This document shows, in pieces, positions 24,782 through 33,773 of a DNA stretch of 64,000 nucleotides. The DNA is from Fen-1245 sp963835535. Its GTDB lineage: Bacteria > Gemmatimonadota > Gemmatimonadetes > Gemmatimonadales > JACORV01. Both the position numbers and the translations under genes were made by a program. The stretch spans positions 186,001 through 250,000 of the forward strand of contig CAWIFL010000004.1 in assembly GCA_963835535.1 (NCBI GenBank), in the 5' to 3' direction. Every line of letters begins with the position of its first letter. Within the stretch, counting starts at the first letter, position 1. The notes under the pieces are model-generated. The model was not told the DNA's origin and ran no database searches. It saw only the letters and a program-made list of their open reading frames with translations.

Positions 24782-25227
24782 GCGGGCGGCGGCTCCACCT
24801 TGGGGATCGCGGCCCCGCGGACCCGGCCCCACAGGGCGAAGATCCCGATCAGGATGCCCGCCACCTGGCCGGTCGAGGCGGCCAACCGGACGTAGGCCCA
24901 CATCTGCGCCACGAGCTGTTCGTCGAAGAACTCGGTCGCCGCGCGGAGCAGCGTTCCCGCGGTGAGGAGGACGTAGGCGAACGCCACGAGATTGTGGTAA
25001 GGCCCGATCGGCTCGCGGCGGCCCGAGCGGGGAAAGAGCCACAGCGCCGTTCCCACGATCATCATCACCATGAAGCCGACCAGCAGCAGGTGCACGTGCG
25101 CCACGACCATCCCGTGGCTGATCGTGCCGCCGGTCGTCATCTGGAACTCGAGCCAGAGTCCCGTCAGCAGCCCGAGCGCGAGGAAGACGAACGCCGTCCG
25201 GAGGTACAGCCGCACCAGGATGTGCAT
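24778..25227 (-). CDS. Small haem-copper-oxidase-subunit-I-like membrane protein
   Basis: A 149-residue protein with four predicted transmembrane helices (AFVFLALGLLTGLWLEF, HVHLLLVGFMVMMIVGTALWL, LVAFAYVLLTAGTLL and TGQVAGILIGIFALWG). The pattern SHGMVVAHVHLLLVGF followed by GTALWLFPR resembles helix II of cbb3/NOR-type oxidase subunit I, including histidines that ligate haem. However, it is only about a quarter of the length of a catalytic subunit and has no copper-binding histidines. It may bind haem or serve as an accessory subunit. No other oxidase genes are nearby. It ends on the CTAG shared with the cassette's last gene. Confidence 0.65.
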   Translation of the reverse strand: MHILVRLYLRTAFVFLALGLLTGLWLEFQMTTGGTISHGMVVAHVHLLLVGFMVMMIVGTALWLFPRSGRREPIGPYHNLVAFAYVLLTAGTLLRAATEFFDEQLVAQMWAYVRLAASTGQVAGILIGIFALWGRVRGAAIPKVEPPPA

Positions 25228-25338
25228 GAATCGAGTCTAGCGCACCCCGGCGGCCGATACCAGAGTCCCCGCCGAGATTCGCTCCGCGCCGCGAGCGACG
25301 GGTGCGCCTCGGGGGGCGCCGGGCGCTACGCTCCCCGC

Positions 25339-25764
25339 GTGCGCAGCGGGTTCACCCTTCCGGAACTGGCGGCGGTTCTCGCGATCATGGGCGTCGTCGC
25401 CTCCGTGGTCGTGCCGCCATTGGGCCGCACGCTCGACCGCGCCGCCGTCGAGGAGGGCGTGCAGCGCCTCGCGGCCGCGCACGCGACGACGCGGGAGCTG
25501 GCGATTGCGCGCGGCGCGCTCGCGCGGCTCGAGCTCGACGCCGTCGCGCACACCGCCGCGCTATCGGTGCAGCGGACCGCCAAGGCCTGGGACACGGTCG
25601 CCACCTATCCGCTCGGCACGGCCCGGATCACCTGCTCGAATCCCACGATGGTGTTCAACCCGATCGGCCTGGGGCACGGTGCATCCAATACCCGGGTCAT
25701 CTTCTCGCGCGGGGCTGCGGCGGACACCGTCACGACTTCCCGGACGGGGAGGCTCCGCCGCTAA
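25339..25764 (+). CDS. Type II secretion/type IV pilus pseudopilin (GspH/FimT-like)
   Basis: A 141-residue pseudopilin. GTG 25339 gives a very short positively charged leader (VRSG) followed by the prepilin peptidase site G/FTLPE, with Glu at position +5, and a hydrophobic helix (LAAVLAIMGVVASVVVPP). The rest is a small beta-rich globular domain ending in TTSRTGRLRR, the pattern of GspH/FimT minor pilins. No other pilus or secretion genes are in the window, so it is an orphan whose assembly machinery must be elsewhere. A GGTGCATCCAAT sequence inside the gene is repeated just after it (25678-25689 and 25783-25794). Confidence 0.82.
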   Translation: MRSGFTLPELAAVLAIMGVVASVVVPPLGRTLDRAAVEEGVQRLAAAHATTRELAIARGALARLELDAVAHTAALSVQRTAKAWDTVATYPLGTARITCSNPTMVFNPIGLGHGASNTRVIFSRGAAADTVTTSRTGRLRR

Positions 25765-25811
25765 GCAACCATCCGCCGCCCGGGTGCATCCAATGAGTTG
25801 AAAGGACGCTC

Positions 25812-26033
25812 ATGGGCGAAGCGCTGGTGGGAGCGATGGTCGCAGCGATGCGGCGTGCCAACAGGGACCGGGCGGAGGCTTCGCGGCCGGCGCAGGCGCA
25901 TGCCGCTCCCGGGTTCGACGGCTCTGCATGGGGCTGCCTCGCGCACCCGCAGCTGATGCCCACGGTCTTTTCTCCGAGCGGCGACGCCTCCAGCGACGCG
26001 CCCGGTGAGGAAGTAGCCGCGCGCAAAGTCTGA
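25812..26033 (+). CDS. Possible small protein (73 aa) in the 347-bp gap
   Basis: Not recognised. The reading frame starts at an ATG 5 bp after AAAGGA, ends at 26033, and is followed 25 bp later by an intrinsic terminator, so it has the full signals of a small gene. The peptide is helical at the N-terminus (EALVGAMVAAMRRANRDRAEA) and disordered later, with one Cys and no signal or membrane segment. Codon use is acceptable but short length makes this weak. The rest of the gap 25765-26111 holds only the terminator and a short direct repeat. Confidence 0.35.
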   Translation: MGEALVGAMVAAMRRANRDRAEASRPAQAHAAPGFDGSAWGCLAHPQLMPTVFSPSGDASSDAPGEEVAARKV

Positions 26034-26057
26034 CGGCGGCTTTGCCCGGCTACCCGG

Positions 26058-26093
26058 CCCGGGGGCTCTGCCCCCGGGTCGTTCTTCTTCCTG
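26058..26093 (+). terminator. Intrinsic terminator
   Basis: CCCGGGGGC-TCT-GCCCCCGGG forms a 9-bp stem with a 3-nt loop (26058-26078), followed by TCGTTCTTCTTCC. The T-rich tail is on the plus strand, closing the pseudopilin and small-ORF transcript before the convergent epimerase-like gene. Confidence 0.7.
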
Positions 26094-26111
26094 GGATCTG
26101 GGGTCGCGCGG

Positions 26112-27026
26112 CTAGGGTGCGGCGTGGCGCTGCGCGTACGGTGCGCAGATCTCGCGCGCCACGTCTGCGAAGGGGCGCGGCCGGATAAGGAAGCGCGACT
26201 CGAGCGCGTTGTCCGCCGTGACGCTGCCTTCGAGCAGCATCTGGAGCTGGTCCGGCGTTATGGGAGCCAGGTTCGGCAACGCCGCGCCGGCGCCAGCGGC
26301 GAAGCGTGCGATCCCCACGGGTACGCGCACGCGCCTGCGCCGCACGCCCAGCGCGGTCTCGAGGCGATCCAGCATCTGATGGTACGTCAGGCGCTCGGCG
26401 CCGCCGATGTCGAAGGTCCCGCGGATCTCCGGCCGCTCGAGCGCGAGCGCCATCACCTCGGCAACGTCTCCGATCCAGACGGGCTGCATCGCGTAGCGGC
26501 CGTCGCCGATCACCGGCACGACCGGCGAGAAACGGACCATGTTCACCATCATCCCGATGGCGGCGTTGCCCGGACCGCCGATGATGGATGGTCGCACGAT
26601 GACGTGCGCCAGGCCGCTGCCCCGCACCGCTTCTTCGGCCTGCCACTTGGACCGATGGTAGCGGGTGGCCAACGCGTCGGCGCGTGCGCCGAGGGCGCTC
26701 ATGTGCACGAACAGAACGACTCGAGCCTCCGCGGCGGCATCGAGCAGGGCCTGGGTGCCGTGCACGTGGACGGCCTCGAAGGTCTGTGACCGCGTCTCGG
26801 CAATGATCCCCACCAGGTGGACGACGGCGTCCGCCCCCGCCACGAGGGCCGCGAGTGCGGTCCGATCGCCCAGGTCGCCGGCGACCAGCTCGACGCCGAG
26901 ATCCCGCAGCCGCTCGGCGCGCTCCGGCTGACGGACCAATGTCCGCACTTCGTGGTCGCGGCGCAGGAGCTTCGCCAGAACCTCGCGCCCGACGTAGCCG
27001 GTGGCACCCGTCATCGCTATGCGCAT
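26112..27026 (-). CDS. NAD(P)-binding atypical SDR/NmrA-like protein (complex I NDUFA9-like)
   Basis: A 304-residue extended/atypical short-chain dehydrogenase-like protein. The Rossmann motif TGATGYVGREVLAKLL starts at residue 6, with a basic stretch after the second strand (VRQPERAERL) suggesting NADP preference. DLGDRTALAALVAGADAVVHLVG follows, and the catalytic Tyr/Lys region is degraded (TRYHRSKWQAEE retains YHRSK). The C-terminal third (RSPIIGGPGNA-like block, then TFDIGGAERLTYHQML) matches the subgroup related to the mitochondrial complex I accessory subunit NDUFA9. ATG 27026 is used because the upstream extension covers the divergent promoter region. The substrate is unknown; a quinone-related or structural role is possible. 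Confidence 0.78.
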   Translation of the reverse strand: MRIAMTGATGYVGREVLAKLLRRDHEVRTLVRQPERAERLRDLGVELVAGDLGDRTALAALVAGADAVVHLVGIIAETRSQTFEAVHVHGTQALLDAAAEARVVLFVHMSALGARADALATRYHRSKWQAEEAVRGSGLAHVIVRPSIIGGPGNAAIGMMVNMVRFSPVVPVIGDGRYAMQPVWIGDVAEVMALALERPEIRGTFDIGGAERLTYHQMLDRLETALGVRRRRVRVPVGIARFAAGAGAALPNLAPITPDQLQMLLEGSVTADNALESRFLIRPRPFADVAREICAPYAQRHAAP

Positions 27027-27093
27027 GTGGTCAAAATGCGAACTGGGCGGCCTCCGGGAAACCCGTGGGGAAAACTGACCGTAGTGTAAGCAA

Positions 27094-27122
27094 TTGACTT
27101 CACCGTGGTCCATTAGTAGACT
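27094..27122 (+). promoter_or_regulatory. Promoter with candidate operator for the efflux operon
   Basis: TTGACT (27094-27099) and TAGACT (27117-27122) are separated by 17 bp. A small palindrome, GTAGACTAC (27116-27124), overlaps the -10 box and is a candidate binding site for the TetR protein encoded directly downstream. Confidence 0.55.
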
Positions 27123-27176
27123 ACAGTCGTAAGTGACCAAACTCTAGCAATCTGATCGTCAAAAGGATCGGCAGCC

Positions 27177-27815
27177 ATGACCGAGGTAGTGCAGGGGCGG
27201 CGCGAGAGGAAGAAGGAAGAGACACGACGGCGGATCACGCTCTCGGCTCTCGATCTGTTCCACGAGAAGGGCTTCGACGCGACGACGGTGGACGAGATCA
27301 CCGAGCGCGCGGACGTGGCCAAGGGGACCTTCTTCAACTACTTCCCCAAGAAGGAGTCGGTGCTCGAGGCGCTGAGCCAGGAGTGGATGGCCCGCGCCGA
27401 GGAGCACGCGGCCCGGCACGGGCAGACCGCGTCGGAGCGGATCCTCGCCGTCTTCGGCGGCGTGGCCGCGTCGTACGGCGACGACCGCGCGCTGGCGCGG
27501 ATGCTCGTGCGCGTGAGCATGGAACGGATGGTGTGCCCGGAGCCCGACGCCTCGCGGACGGGCATGTACCAGCGGGTGGTGAGCGCGATCCGCGACGGAC
27601 AGGCGCGCGGGGAATTCCGGCCCGAGCTGGATCCGGATGCCGTGTTCGGTGTGGTGGCGTCGGTCTTCATGGGCACGCTGGTCTGGTGGGTCGGCGGCGG
27701 CCCGCATCACGACCTGATCCAGCACAGCAAGGTGTCCCTGCACGACGCGGTCGAGCGGCAGCTCTCGCTCGTGTTCGACGGCATCCGTCTGCCGAGCGCC
27801 GCCCGCGGGGAGTAG
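27177..27815 (+). CDS. TetR-family repressor of the efflux operon
   Basis: A 212-residue TetR/AcrR regulator. The N-terminal helix-turn-helix (about residues 14-60: ETRRRITLSALDLFHEKGFD, then TTVDEITERADVAKGTFFNYF and PKKESVLEAL) is canonical, and the C-terminal domain is an all-helical ligand pocket. It is followed 4 bp later by the TolC-type gene and then by adaptor and RND pump genes, all in one direction. It therefore most likely represses its own operon until a toxic ligand binds. The operator candidate lies at its own promoter. Confidence 0.92.
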   Translation: MTEVVQGRRERKKEETRRRITLSALDLFHEKGFDATTVDEITERADVAKGTFFNYFPKKESVLEALSQEWMARAEEHAARHGQTASERILAVFGGVAASYGDDRALARMLVRVSMERMVCPEPDASRTGMYQRVVSAIRDGQARGEFRPELDPDAVFGVVASVFMGTLVWWVGGGPHHDLIQHSKVSLHDAVERQLSLVFDGIRLPSAARGE

Positions 27816-27819
27816 GGCC

Positions 27820-29292
27820 ATGCGCATCGCACCCTTCCTTGCCCTGGCGCTGCTTCCGGCGGCGCTGGCGGCGCAGCAGCCTGCGAGCGCTCCGATCCAG
27901 CTGACGCTGGACGACGCGATCCACCGCGCGCTGACGGCAGGCAACGACGTGCGGATCGCGGAAGCAGGCGTGCAGCAGGCCGAGGGGCAGGTCACGCAGG
28001 CCTGGTCCACGGCGCTCCCGGATATCCGGGCCTCGGTGGTCTACACGCGCACCTTCGCGTCGGTCTTCAGCTCGTTGGGGCAGATGCCGACGCTGGCCCC
28101 ATTCAGCCCGGACACCACGGCCCCGCTCGCGGACCGGATCCGGTACCTCGAGCAGGAGTACCCGAACTCCGTGATCCGGGGCATCGGAGGGCTCTTTTCG
28201 AGCCTGCCCTTCGGCCGGCTGAACGCCTACGTCGCGACCCTCACGTTGAGCCAGACGCTGTTCCAGGGCGGGAAGATCGGGGCGGGGATCCGCGGGGCGC
28301 ACGCGTACGAGCAGGCGGCGCGAGCGGAGCTGGACGAGACGCGGCGGGACGTGACCTACCGGGTGAAGCAGGCGTACCTGAACGCGCTCTACGCCGAGCG
28401 GATCGTGGTGATCACCGAGGCGTCGCAGGTGCAGGTGAACGACCAGCTGCACCGGGTCACGCTCAACCATCAGGTCGGCTCCTCGGCGGACTACGATCTG
28501 CTGAGGGCGCAGGTGGAGGCCGCGAACCAGGAGCCGCTGGTCATCGCCGCGCGGAACGGCCGCGACGTCGCGCTGCTGGAAGTGCGGCGCCTCGTCAACC
28601 TCCCGGCGGAGCAGCCCGTGGAACTGGTGAGCCCGCTCCCCGAGACGTCGGACTCGCTGCCCAAAGTGGACTTCGCGGCCCTGGATCTGGACGCGGCCGG
28701 TCGCGCGGCGGTCACGGCGGCCGAGGCCAACGTGGCGTTCAGGCGGGAAGCGGTGCGGGTCTACCACGGGGACTACTATCCGACCCTCAAGCTGAGCAGC
28801 TCGTACGGCGGGGAAGCGTATCCGGCGGGAATCGTTCCGGCGGGAATCGGCGACTTCCGCAAGGACTGGAGTGCGTCACTCACGCTGTCGGTGCCGCTGT
28901 TCGACGGGCTCAAGACCCACGGCGCGGTGCAGCAGGCGCAGGCGGACCTGTCGCGCGCGGAAGCGCAGCTGTCGCAGACCCGGGCCGGTGTCCAGATCGA
29001 GATCGAGCAGGCGCGGGCGGAGATCGTGCGGGCCCAGGCGCTGGTCCAGGCGCGGCACGAGACCGTGGGGCAGGCGGCGCGGGCCCAGCACCTGGCGACC
29101 GTGCGCTTCAACAACGGCATCGCCACCGCGATCGAGGTATCCGACGCGCGGCTGGCCCTCGAGCAGGCGAGCGTCAACGAAGCGCAGGCCACGCGGGACT
29201 ACCTCCTGGCGATCGCGGCGTTGGAGCGGGCGCTCGGACACGCGGTGCCGCTGGTGCGAACGGGGATCAGAGAAGCAGCGGGGCAGGACTGA
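27820..29292 (+). CDS. TolC-family outer-membrane efflux channel
   Basis: A 490-residue outer-membrane factor. The signal peptide (FLALALLPAALAAQ) is followed by two OEP repeats (from about residues 28 and 275), each with long coiled helices such as IEIEQARAEIVRAQALVQAR and strand segments (LNAYVATLTLSQTLFQGG; DWSASLTLSVPLFDG). The two halves align, as expected for a trimeric TolC tunnel. It provides the exit duct for the RND pump encoded downstream. The gene ends 48 bp before the adaptor reading frame, in a spacer that contains a dispersed repeat copy. Confidence 0.93.
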   Translation: MRIAPFLALALLPAALAAQQPASAPIQLTLDDAIHRALTAGNDVRIAEAGVQQAEGQVTQAWSTALPDIRASVVYTRTFASVFSSLGQMPTLAPFSPDTTAPLADRIRYLEQEYPNSVIRGIGGLFSSLPFGRLNAYVATLTLSQTLFQGGKIGAGIRGAHAYEQAARAELDETRRDVTYRVKQAYLNALYAERIVVITEASQVQVNDQLHRVTLNHQVGSSADYDLLRAQVEAANQEPLVIAARNGRDVALLEVRRLVNLPAEQPVELVSPLPETSDSLPKVDFAALDLDAAGRAAVTAAEANVAFRREAVRVYHGDYYPTLKLSSSYGGEAYPAGIVPAGIGDFRKDWSASLTLSVPLFDGLKTHGAVQQAQADLSRAEAQLSQTRAGVQIEIEQARAEIVRAQALVQARHETVGQAARAQHLATVRFNNGIATAIEVSDARLALEQASVNEAQATRDYLLAIAALERALGHAVPLVRTGIREAAGQD

Positions 29293-29296
29293 GGCG

Positions 29297-29323
29297 AGTT
29301 GCCAGACGGCAAGTTGGCAGTGG
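29297..29323 (+). repeat. Dispersed 27-bp repeat, copy 3
   Basis: It starts AGTTGCCAGACGGCAAGTTG and ends GCAGTGG, continuing into TTACCAGGGGCAAG. It is nearly identical to the inverted copy 36153-36179, including the downstream TTACCAG extension. It lies between the TolC and adaptor genes, so it is transcribed within the efflux operon. Confidence 0.8.
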
Positions 29324-29369
29324 TTACCAGGGGCAAGCCGTGAGTGAACAGAAAAGGACGCGCGAGACA

Positions 29370-30515
29370 ATGACGGCATATCGGTGGGGAACCGTCCTGG
29401 TGATGGCGGCCGCGTTGGGTGCGGCGGGGTGCGGGGCGAAGCGCGCCAACGGCGCGTCCGCCGGCACGGTGGCGGATCCGTCCAATACCGCGACGCTGAA
29501 CGCGGCGGACATTGCCGTTGCGCGCCTCCAGACGCTGCGCGCCGGCATTCCGCTGAGCGGGGCGCTCGAGGCGAAGGTGAAGATCACCGTCGGGGCGCCG
29601 CTCGCGGAGCAGCTCCTCGAGGTGTACGTGAACGAAGGCGACCGCGTGCGGCAGGGGCAGCCCCTGGCGCGGTTCAAGGACCAGGTCCTGCAGGCGGCCG
29701 CCGCGTACGCCCGGGCCGACGTGCAGTCGCAGCGGATGGCCGTGCGGGTGGCGGAGGCGGAGTCGGCCCGCGCGGTGGCGCTCTTCTCCGAAGGCGCGAT
29801 CGCTCAGCGTGACCGCGACAACGCGCTCGTGGCCCTGGAGGGTGCGCGCTCGCGGCTGTCCCTGTCCGAGTCGCAGGCGGCGAACGCCGACGATCGACTG
29901 CACAGCTCCACTCTGACGGCCCCGGCGGCGGGCGTGATCAGCAAGCGCTACGCGCAGGCCGGGGACCGCGTGGACAACGGCAAGCCGGTCCTCGAGCTGG
30001 TGGACACGCGGGTGCTGCAGCTCTCGGCGTCGGTGCCGACCGAGTGGCTTCCGGAGCTGAGGGTCGGCCGGCTGGTGAGCCTGACGATCGCGCAGCTCGA
30101 TTCCTCGCACGTGTCGGGGCGGATCAGCCGCATCAATCCCACGGCCGACCCGGCGACCCGTCAGATCCAGATCTACGTGGACGTGCCGAACGCCGGGGAG
30201 CGTCTGGTGGGCGGGCTGTTCGCGTCGGGGCGCGTGGTGACGCGGGAGGCGCTGAACGCGGTGGCGGTGCCGCGTGAGGCGGTGCGCTACGAGGGGGAGG
30301 ATCGGACGCCGTACGTGTATGCGGTGAGTCGCGGCAAGGTGGCGAGGCGCCGGGTCACCGTCGGTGTGGCCGACGACGACCTGTCGCTCGTCGGGATCAC
30401 GGCCGGCGTCGCGGCCGGCGACACCGTGATCGTCGGGCCGATCGAAGGTCTGGCGGACGGGGCGCCGGTGCAGATCGGCGGCGGCGCAGCCTCCGCCACC
30501 CGCGGCACGCGCTAG
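29370..30515 (+). CDS. RND efflux periplasmic adaptor (membrane fusion) lipoprotein
   Basis: A 381-residue HlyD/AcrA-type adaptor. ATG 29370 is preferred because it places a signal segment (WGTVLVMAAALGAAGC) with a lipobox-like cysteine at the N-terminus and has AAGGA upstream; GTG 29340 in the same frame would start within repeat-flanking sequence. The barrel/lipoyl halves (VYVNEGDRVRQGQPLARF and LTAPAAGVISKRYAQAGDRV) flank a helical hairpin, and the membrane-proximal domain ends in VVTREALNAVAVPREAVRYEG. It links the RND pump to the TolC channel across the periplasm. It is followed 11 bp later by the pump gene. Confidence 0.92.
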   Translation: MTAYRWGTVLVMAAALGAAGCGAKRANGASAGTVADPSNTATLNAADIAVARLQTLRAGIPLSGALEAKVKITVGAPLAEQLLEVYVNEGDRVRQGQPLARFKDQVLQAAAAYARADVQSQRMAVRVAEAESARAVALFSEGAIAQRDRDNALVALEGARSRLSLSESQAANADDRLHSSTLTAPAAGVISKRYAQAGDRVDNGKPVLELVDTRVLQLSASVPTEWLPELRVGRLVSLTIAQLDSSHVSGRISRINPTADPATRQIQIYVDVPNAGERLVGGLFASGRVVTREALNAVAVPREAVRYEGEDRTPYVYAVSRGKVARRRVTVGVADDDLSLVGITAGVAAGDTVIVGPIEGLADGAPVQIGGGAASATRGTR

Positions 30516-30526
30516 GGGACGCGCGC

Positions 30527-33500
30527 ATGTTCCTCTCCGAACTCTCGATCAAGCGCCCCGTCTTCGCCACGATGATGATGCTGGCGCTCGTCGTGCTCGG
30601 CCTCTTCTCCCTGCGACGCCTCAAGCTCGACGACATGCCGGACGTCGAGCTGCCCTTCGTGATGATCCAGGTCAACTATCCCGGCGCCAGCACGGAGGCG
30701 GTGGAGCGCGACGTCGCGAAGAAGATCGAGGAGGCCGTCAACCCGATCGAGGGCGTGGACCGGATCGAGTCGTCGTCCGTCGAAGGCTACACGATGATCT
30801 TCATCCAGTTCACGCTGCAGACGAAGGTCATGACGGCGCAGTCGGACGTCCGGTCCGCCGTGGACGGGATCCGGGGCGATCTGCCGGTGGACATCGATCC
30901 GCCGATCATCTCGCGGTTCGACTTCCGGCAGAACCCGATCATGAGCCTGTCGCTCTCCGGCAAGGGCTTCGCGCTGCGCGACCTGACCACGCTGGCCACG
31001 GAGACCATCAGCCGGCGCCTGGAGACGGTGGACGGCGTGGGCAGCGTCTCCGTGGTCGGCGGGCTGGATCGCCAGATCCGGATCCTCCTCCTCCCGCCCC
31101 GGATGGACGCCCTCGGCGTGAGCCCCGACATGGTGAGCTTGGGGCTGCAGCGCGCGAACCTGGACATGCCGGCGGGTCGCGTGGAGCAGGCGAACGCGGA
31201 GCAGCTGGTGCGCGTGCAAGGCCGCATCGTCGATCCGGCCGACTTCGGCACCGTGGTGGTGGCGACGCGCAACGGCGTGTCGGTGCGGTTGAACGAAGTG
31301 GCCCGGGTCGAAGACTCCCAGGAAGAAGAGCGGACGCTGGCTGAGTTCTCCGGCAAGCGCGCCATCGGTATCGACATCCGCAAGGTCTCGGGCGCGAACA
31401 CCGTGGACGTCGCGAAGGGCATCCGGGCCGTCATGGCCGACCTCAACACCGAGCTGCCGCAAGGCGTCCAGCTCGAGGTCGTCCGCGACAACTCGACGTG
31501 GATCCAGGACTCGCTCGCCGACGTCCAGATGGCGCTGGTCCTTGGCGCGCTGCTCACGATCCTGATCGTCTTCATCTTCCTCAACTCCTGGCGCTCGACG
31601 GTCATCACCGGCCTCACCCTGCCCGTGTCGATCATCTCGGCGTTCCTCGTGATCTACGCGATGAATTTCACGATCAACACGCTGACGTTGATGGCGCTGT
31701 CGCTGGCCGTGGGCATCCTGATCGACGATGCGATCGTGGTCCGGGAGAACATCGTGCGCCACGTGGAGCGCGGCGAAGACCACCACAAGGCTGCGGGTAC
31801 GGCCACGAGCGAGATCGGCTTCGCGGTGCTCGCCACCACGATGTCCATTCTGGCGGTGTTCGTCCCGGTCGGCTTCATGCGCGGGATCGTCGGCCGCTTC
31901 TTCTTCCAGTTCGGCATCACCGTTGCCTTCGCGGTGGCGGTGTCGCTGTTCGTGTCGTTCACGCTGGACCCGATGCTCTCCTCGCTCTGGTACGATCCGC
32001 AGGCCGCCGGGCACGCCGAGCGCGGACGGATCGGGAAGGGGCTCGAGCGCTTCAACGAGAAGGTGCGCGGGGCGGGGCGGTGGTACCGCGGCGTGATCGC
32101 CTGGGCGCTGGACCACCGCGGACGGGTCCTGGCGATCGCCGGCGGGGCGTTCCTCGCCGCGATCGTGCTGATGGGCGTCGGCGCGGTGGGCGGAGGCTTC
32201 TTCCCGAATACCGACCGGAGCGAGCTGATCGTCACCATCCAGACGCCGGTCGGCTCGTCGCTGGCGTACACGCGCACCAAGGGTGAGGAGGTCGACCGCT
32301 ACCTGCGCTCACGCCCGGAGGTGGCGTACACCTACTTCACCATCGGCGGCGGGATGCAGCGCACGGTGACCGACGGCACGATCTACGTGCGGATGAAGCC
32401 GAAAGGCCAGCGGAGCCTCAGCCAGTCGGCGTTCGAGATCGCGCTGCGCCGGGCGCTGCCGGTGTTCAAGGGCGTCACGACCGGCATCATGGACGCGGGG
32501 GGCATGGCGGGAGGCCAGCTGCCGGTCCAGGTCAACATCCTCGGCCCGGACATGACGCGCCTCCAGGACCTGAACGACCGGATGCTGGCCGCGATCCGCG
32601 GCGTCCCGGGGCTGGTGGACCTGAAGTCGAGCCTCGAGGAGCACAAGCCGGAGTACGTGGTCCGGGTCAACCGCGACCTCGCGACGAACGTCGGCCTGTC
32701 CGTCGGCTCGATCTCGAACACCCTGCGCACCGTGCTCTCGGGCCAGACCGCCACGACGTTCGAGGACGCCTCCGGGCTCACGCACGACGTCGTCGTGCAG
32801 GTCGCGCCCGAGTACCGCACCTCGTTCGACGACCTGGGCAAGATCCCGCTCGCGACCGCGACGATGAACCCGCGCACGCAGTCGCCCGTGATGGTGCCCC
32901 TGGGCCAGGTGGCCCAGATCACACTCTCGGGCGCCCCCGCCGAAATCAAGCGGCTCTCGCTCGAGCGCATGGCGCGGATCGAGGGCAACTACCAGGGCCG
33001 CCCGCTTACCAGCGTGATGACGGACATCGGCAAGCGACTCGCGACCGTTCCGCTCCCGCCCGGGTACCGGATCGACATCGGGGGCGAGCAGAGGAACTTC
33101 GCCGAGACCACGGGCTACGTGCTCGAGTCGCTGACGCTCGCGATCATCTTCGTCTACCTGATCCTGGCGTCCCAGTTCGGCTCGTTCCTCCAGCCGCTCG
33201 CGATCATGCTGTCGCTGCCCCTGTCGATCATCGGGGTGCTGGCGGCGCTGATGCTGACCGGCGACACGTTCAACATCCTCAGCATGATTGGGGTCATCAT
33301 GCTGATGGGGCTGGTGACCAAGAACGCGATCCTGCTCGTGGACTTCGCCAACAAGACGCGGGAGAAGGGGGCGACGCGGCGCCAGGCGCTGATCGAGGCG
33401 GGCGAGATCCGGTTCCGGCCGATCATGATGACGACCTGCGCGATGATCTTCGGAATGCTGCCGACGGCGCTGGCGCTCGGACAGGGCGGCGAGTTCCGGG

Positions 33501-33697
33501 CGCCCATGGCGCGAGCCGTGATCGGCGGCCTGATCACCTCGACGTTGCTGACCCTGATCGTCGTGCCGGTGGTCTACAGCTATCTCGACGACTTCGGCGC
33601 GCGGGTGGTGACGTGGGTGACGGCGGGGAGGAAGGCGCCGGTCGAACAGAAGATGCGGGAGCCCGGAGCGGTGCCGGAGGGCGTGCCGGCGGACTAA
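30527..33697 (+). CDS. RND-family multidrug efflux pump (AcrB/HAE1-type)
   Basis: A 1056-residue proton-driven inner-membrane transporter. The N-terminal ELSIKRPVFATMMMLALVVLG, the porter-domain blocks (MPDVELPFVMIQVNYPGAS, ESSSVEGYTMIFIQF) and the second-half repeat (GYVLESLTLAIIFVYLILAS) define the duplicated twelve-helix RND fold. The helix 4 proton relay SLAVGILIDDAIVVRENI retains the Asp-Asp pair, and TKNAILLVDFANKTREKG carries the partner Lys. It completes a TetR-TolC-adaptor-pump operon that should export hydrophobic toxins; substrates cannot be told from sequence. It is followed by an inverted pair of dispersed repeats that may aid termination. Confidence 0.95.
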   Translation: MFLSELSIKRPVFATMMMLALVVLGLFSLRRLKLDDMPDVELPFVMIQVNYPGASTEAVERDVAKKIEEAVNPIEGVDRIESSSVEGYTMIFIQFTLQTKVMTAQSDVRSAVDGIRGDLPVDIDPPIISRFDFRQNPIMSLSLSGKGFALRDLTTLATETISRRLETVDGVGSVSVVGGLDRQIRILLLPPRMDALGVSPDMVSLGLQRANLDMPAGRVEQANAEQLVRVQGRIVDPADFGTVVVATRNGVSVRLNEVARVEDSQEEERTLAEFSGKRAIGIDIRKVSGANTVDVAKGIRAVMADLNTELPQGVQLEVVRDNSTWIQDSLADVQMALVLGALLTILIVFIFLNSWRSTVITGLTLPVSIISAFLVIYAMNFTINTLTLMALSLAVGILIDDAIVVRENIVRHVERGEDHHKAAGTATSEIGFAVLATTMSILAVFVPVGFMRGIVGRFFFQFGITVAFAVAVSLFVSFTLDPMLSSLWYDPQAAGHAERGRIGKGLERFNEKVRGAGRWYRGVIAWALDHRGRVLAIAGGAFLAAIVLMGVGAVGGGFFPNTDRSELIVTIQTPVGSSLAYTRTKGEEVDRYLRSRPEVAYTYFTIGGGMQRTVTDGTIYVRMKPKGQRSLSQSAFEIALRRALPVFKGVTTGIMDAGGMAGGQLPVQVNILGPDMTRLQDLNDRMLAAIRGVPGLVDLKSSLEEHKPEYVVRVNRDLATNVGLSVGSISNTLRTVLSGQTATTFEDASGLTHDVVVQVAPEYRTSFDDLGKIPLATATMNPRTQSPVMVPLGQVAQITLSGAPAEIKRLSLERMARIEGNYQGRPLTSVMTDIGKRLATVPLPPGYRIDIGGEQRNFAETTGYVLESLTLAIIFVYLILASQFGSFLQPLAIMLSLPLSIIGVLAALMLTGDTFNILSMIGVIMLMGLVTKNAILLVDFANKTREKGATRRQALIEAGEIRFRPIMMTTCAMIFGMLPTALALGQGGEFRAPMARAVIGGLITSTLLTLIVVPVVYSYLDDFGARVVTWVTAGRKAPVEQKMREPGAVPEGVPAD

Positions 33698-33712
33698 TAC
33701 CACAACCAATCG

Positions 33713-33770
33713 AGTTGCGAGTCGGGAGTTGCGAGGGAGGCTACCCCTCGGGACTCGGCGTCTCGCAACT
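33713..33770. repeat. Inverted pair of dispersed 27-bp repeats
   Basis: A plus-strand copy (33713-33739, AGTTGCGAGTCGGGAGTTGC then GAGGGAG) faces a minus-strand copy (33744-33770, read as AGTTGCGAGACGCCGAGTCC then CGAGGGG). Together they can form a roughly 58-nt hairpin in the 76-bp spacer between the convergent RND and receiver genes, and may act as a bidirectional terminator. The minus copy matches 16842-16868. Confidence 0.75.
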
Positions 33771-33773
33771 GGC

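Noticed and set aside
24994..25338. N-terminal extension of the pseudopilin reading frame
   Set aside because: It is antisense to the oxidase-like gene and would place the prepilin cleavage site over 100 residues inside the protein.
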